From Ascidiaceihabitans sp029251465 (GTDB lineage Bacteria > Pseudomonadota > Alphaproteobacteria > Rhodobacterales > Rhodobacteraceae), in contig NZ_CP170633.1 of NCBI RefSeq assembly GCF_042932805.1, positions 2,542,001 to 2,606,000 of the forward strand: 64,000 nt of DNA. The letters run 5' to 3'. A program made the translations under genes and the position numbers. Positions 61,473 to 64,000 of this stretch are shown piece after piece (the first letter of the stretch is position 1; the number at the start of each line of letters is the position of its first letter). The notes below the pieces were generated by a model that was given only the letters and a program-made list of their open reading frames with translations, was not told the DNA's origin and searched no databases.

Positions 61473-62159
61473 ATGATGTCTTCAACAGCACGCACGAGAG
61501 ACCGCAGAACCAGCGTCGATGTCGTGTTCGAACATCTTCACAAATCGCTTGTCACACTTGAGTTGCTTCCAGGGGACAAAATTTCCGAGGCCGACATTGC
61601 AGCCAAATTCGGCGTCTCGCGACAACCTGTACGGGATGCGTTTAGCCGGCTAGAAAACCTTGGCCTTTTGCTGATCAGACCACAAAAAGCGACCGAGGTT
61701 AAACGGTTCTCGCGGCGCGCAGTCACCAAGTCCCGTTTTGTGCGCTTTAGTGTTGAGACCGAAGTGTTACGCCGGGCCGCAGCGGCCGCATCCGTGGCTG
61801 ATGGCCTCGCACTTGACGCCCATCTTGCCCATCAGGCGATTGTCGTTAACGCGCGGAATTATGAGGAATTTGGCAAGCTGGACTACGCTTTCCACGAAGA
61901 ATTGTGCAAAATTGCCAAAGTTGAATTCGCCTTTGAGGTCATTTCGTTTGAAAAAGCCAATGTGGATCGCCTTTGTATGCTGAGCCTGTCCAAGGAAGAC
62001 CGTATGGAGCAGCTTTTGGAAGATCACCGCGCAATTGCGGACCGGGTGAAGGCTGGCGATCAAGCAGGTGCCGTCCAAGCCGGCGCGGTCCATCTGTCTC
62101 GGCTTGATGCGACGATTGACGCAATTTTTGCCCATAATCCTGAGTACTTTGAAGACTGA
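61473..62159 (+). CDS. GntR-family (FCD) transcriptional regulator
   Basis: 228 residues: HTH at about 20-85 (KISEADIAAKFGVSRQPVRDAFSRL), FCD domain about 95-220 with YAFHEELCKIAK and the late LEDHRAIADRVKAGD metal-site segment. Two ATGs, 61473 and 61476, follow AAGGA. It is flanked by two copies of an ATACTAGTATA palindrome, one before the gene and divergent SDR, the other before the TRAP gene, so it probably represses both and itself. Confidence 0.84.
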   Translation: MMSSTARTRDRRTSVDVVFEHLHKSLVTLELLPGDKISEADIAAKFGVSRQPVRDAFSRLENLGLLLIRPQKATEVKRFSRRAVTKSRFVRFSVETEVLRRAAAAASVADGLALDAHLAHQAIVVNARNYEEFGKLDYAFHEELCKIAKVEFAFEVISFEKANVDRLCMLSLSKEDRMEQLLEDHRAIADRVKAGDQAGAVQAGAVHLSRLDATIDAIFAHNPEYFED

Positions 62160-62537
62160 AGTTTTCTGATTTGCGCACTCTTTGACATGCATTTCACAGC
62201 CGCACCTTGAACACGAAAAACCTGACCTCTCGTTCCAAGGTCGCGCGTCACCCGACACAGGAACCGTCCATCCCCGTCAAAGCCGGCACGATCTCTATCG
62301 CTCTGGTACGTCCTTGAAATTCAATCCCTTTTGAACCCCACCGGTTTCATTTCGCCGAAACGAGGTCGGGACAGCGTCTTTGAAACTCTACAGAATTGAC
62401 TCGTCACATCAATTAAAATACTAGTATACCAATTGCCAACCATGACCCCTAACGTCATGCTGGTGACCAGGGACAGCCTCTGCAATTTTGACATTTACGT
62501 ACGTGCAGAGGCGTTGAAAATGATCGGGAGGGATCAA
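62160..62537 (+). promoter_or_regulatory. Gap between GntR and TRAP genes with operator
   Basis: A 378-bp stretch without a credible gene. It holds the ATACTAGTATA palindrome at 62418-62428, about 110 bases before the dctP start. A GGGAGGG ribosome site lies at 62526-62532. I see no tRNA, IS or clear terminator in it. Confidence 0.5.
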
Positions 62538-63533
62538 ATGATGTTAAAAACAACACTTCGCAAAACCCTAATGGGGGCTGCTGTCGTAAGTGCTGCGGCT
62601 GTTGCCGGCACGTTGGCGTCGGCCAGCGAAATGCGCGGCTGGAACATCCACGTTGAGGACTATCCAGTCTCAATCGCGATGGAATCCTTTATGAAGGACG
62701 TCGCGGAGCAAACCGGTGGCGAAATCACCGGCAAAATCTATCATAACGGCGTTTTGGGCAGCCAGCCTGACGCAATCGAGCAAATTCGCCTTGGCATCAT
62801 CGACTTTGGTGAATTCAGCCTTGGGCCGATGGGCCAATCGATCCCTGAAACCAACGTGGTTTCGCTGCCATTCATTTTTCCGTCGATCCCTAAGATGTAC
62901 GAATTGATGGACGGCGCAGTTGGTGAGGCCATCGGTGAAGGCATGATCGCCAAAGGTATCGTGCCGCTGGGCTGGTATGACGCTGGCGCGCGGTCTTTTT
63001 ACAACTCGATCCGCCCGATCAACACGCCTGCTGACGTTGAAGGTCTCAAAGTCCGCGTCATGAGCAACGATTTGTTCGTTGGCATGGTCGAAGCAATGGA
63101 CGGCAACGCAACACCAATGGCATTTGGTGAAGTGTACCAGTCGATCAAAACCGGTGTTGTTGACGGTGCGGAAAACAACCCGCCATCCTACGAGTCAACG
63201 AACCACTTTGAGGTCGCAAAATACTACTCGCTGACCGAGCACCTGATCATTCCTGAATGCCTGTGCATGAGCTTGAAAACGTGGAACACCTTCACGCCCG
63301 AGCAGCAAGCGATCCTGAAAGAAGCCGGTCACAAAAGCGCCGTTTTGCAGCGTGAACTGTGGCAGGCCCGGGAAGCGGCAAGCATGGAAACGGTCCAAGC
63401 TGGCGGCACAACAGTGAACAAAATCGCCGACAAGGGCCCGTTCCAAGCGGCAATGTCCCCTGTCTACGACCAGTTCCTGGTGGCAAACCCCGATCTACAA
63501 GGTCTTGTCGATTTGATCCGCAACGCTGAGTAA
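62538..63533 (+). CDS. TRAP binding protein (DctP family)
   Basis: 331 residues. The signal peptide begins MMLKTTLRKTLMGAAVV and is cleaved near LASASE. DctP features are GGEITGKIYHNGVLGSQPDAIEQI and the central DVEGLKVRVMSNDLF, with the arginine (VRVM) that anchors carboxylate ligands. GGGAGGG precedes ATG 62538; the longer frame from 62433 is unlikely. It goes with the SDR and GntR genes, so a sugar acid or hydroxy acid is a fair guess. Confidence 0.86.
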   Translation: MMLKTTLRKTLMGAAVVSAAAVAGTLASASEMRGWNIHVEDYPVSIAMESFMKDVAEQTGGEITGKIYHNGVLGSQPDAIEQIRLGIIDFGEFSLGPMGQSIPETNVVSLPFIFPSIPKMYELMDGAVGEAIGEGMIAKGIVPLGWYDAGARSFYNSIRPINTPADVEGLKVRVMSNDLFVGMVEAMDGNATPMAFGEVYQSIKTGVVDGAENNPPSYESTNHFEVAKYYSLTEHLIIPECLCMSLKTWNTFTPEQQAILKEAGHKSAVLQRELWQAREAASMETVQAGGTTVNKIADKGPFQAAMSPVYDQFLVANPDLQGLVDLIRNAE

Positions 63534-63550
63534 ATTCGACCTAAACACAC

Positions 63551-63581
63551 AAAGGCCCGTTGATATTTCAGACGGGCCTTT
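63551..63581 (+). terminator. Hairpin between dctP and dctQ
   Basis: AAAGGCCCGT (63551-63560) pairs perfectly with ACGGGCCTTT (63572-63581), loop 11 bases, followed by GTTCTG. It probably attenuates permease expression. Confidence 0.7.
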
Positions 63582-63632
63582 GTTCTGCTTGTTTCGATCA
63601 GGCATGATTTGATTGCGTAATAGGAAACCCAG

Positions 63633-64000
63633 ATGGCGGGACAGTCTTCTAGAATTGCGATGCTCGAGGCCGGATTGGATAAAATCCGCGCTCTGTGCAT
63701 CTTTGTGGCCTCGATTGCCTTGGTGGTGCTGATCGCCACGTTTGGCTGGTTGGTTTTTGGCCGTTACGTTTTGAACGTCACACCGACTTGGGTCGAACAA
63801 CTGGCGCTGCTTTTGATCTGCTACATCGCCTTTATCGGGGCGGCCGCGGGCGTCAAGGAAAACACCCACCTTGGTGTGTCGCTGTTTCGCGACATGATGC
63901 CCGACACCGTGCAAAAAATCGTCATTATCGCGATTGATTTCACCCTCGCGGCCTTTGGCGCTGTGATGTTTTTTGCGGGTGTGACCCTGATGAAATTTGG
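63633..64000 (+). CDS. TRAP small permease (DctQ), 3' end outside the window
   Basis: The frame opens at ATG 63633 after TAGGAAAC and runs to the window end, giving at least 122 residues. Hydrophobic spans include CIFVASIALVVLIATFGWLV and QLALLLICYIAFIGAAAGV, and the ENTHLGVSLFRDM segment matches the DctQ loop. It continues the TRAP system of the preceding binding protein; a large permease is expected beyond the window. Confidence 0.8.
   Translation, partial: MAGQSSRIAMLEAGLDKIRALCIFVASIALVVLIATFGWLVFGRYVLNVTPTWVEQLALLLICYIAFIGAAAGVKENTHLGVSLFRDMMPDTVQKIVIIAIDFTLAAFGAVMFFAGVTLMKF

Noticed and set aside
1..64000. CRISPR array, tRNA, rRNA, IS or prophage
   Set aside because: No regularly spaced repeats, cloverleaf-like sequences, transposase or integrase frames, or terminal inverted repeats were seen anywhere in the window.

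Overview
The window looks like a stretch of chromosome from a marine alphaproteobacterium of the Roseobacter group (Rhodobacterales). Evidence: the complete methylated-amine gene set typical of that group, TRAP transporters of several classes, a malonate operon of the rhizobial matPQM type, and tightly packed operons with ATGA or TAATG overlaps. I saw no rRNA, tRNA, IS element, phage gene or CRISPR array. The two ends cut genes at about position 3 and at 64000.

Layout. (1) 1-4330: two large adjacent genes of unknown function. (2) 4364-28087: a methylamine/TMAO cluster. On the left is a TMAO/betaine-type ABC importer (tmoXVW-like), divergent from a four-gene sarcosine-oxidase-like operon best read as N-methylglutamate dehydrogenase (mgdABCD). 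Two regulators and a small PAS/chemoreceptor-tip protein follow. Then come the dimethylamine monooxygenase operon (dmmDABC, minus strand), a 57-residue membrane protein with an ammonium transporter, N-methylglutamate synthase (mgsABC), gamma-glutamylmethylamide synthetase (gmaS) and trimethylamine monooxygenase (tmm). Together they would import TMAO or oxidise TMA to it, turn dimethylamine to methylamine, move the methylamine to glutamate and oxidise it to C1 units and ammonium. A TMAO demethylase (Tdm) was not found in the window. (3) 28214-34126: a minus-strand catabolic operon with fumarylacetoacetate-hydrolase-like, RutE-type nitroreductase, OsmC, TRAP P-Q-M and intradiol ring-cleavage dioxygenase genes. 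(4) 34212-41332: YciI, a GntR regulator and a malonate operon (malonyl-CoA decarboxylase, malonyl-CoA synthetase, TRAP matPQM). (5) 41344-48360: small accessory genes, an unassigned membrane protein, a TAXI-type TRAP system with a cupin, and a secreted YHYH protein. (6) 48469-57825: an IclR regulator facing a ten-gene operon with cyclase, cupin, SDR, 3-hydroxyacyl-CoA-dehydrogenase-like enzyme, a complete Liv-type ABC importer and a beta-keto-acid cleavage enzyme. It looks like a dedicated pathway for an unidentified hydroxy or keto acid. (7) 57964-64000: a Tat-exported PhoD-like phosphatase, a Qnr-like pentapeptide protein, and an SDR / GntR / TRAP set running off the window.

Regulatory signals. 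A 12-bp palindrome (AATATCGATATT) occurs exactly upstream of the malonate operon and of the TAXI transporter, and with one mismatch between the ring-cleavage operon and yciI, suggesting one shared regulator. A second palindrome (ATACTAGTATA) brackets the GntR gene at 61473 and probably is its operator. Hairpins sit between binding-protein genes and their membrane partners in three transport operons.

All functions are read from sequence motifs, family resemblance and gene order; no database search was possible.
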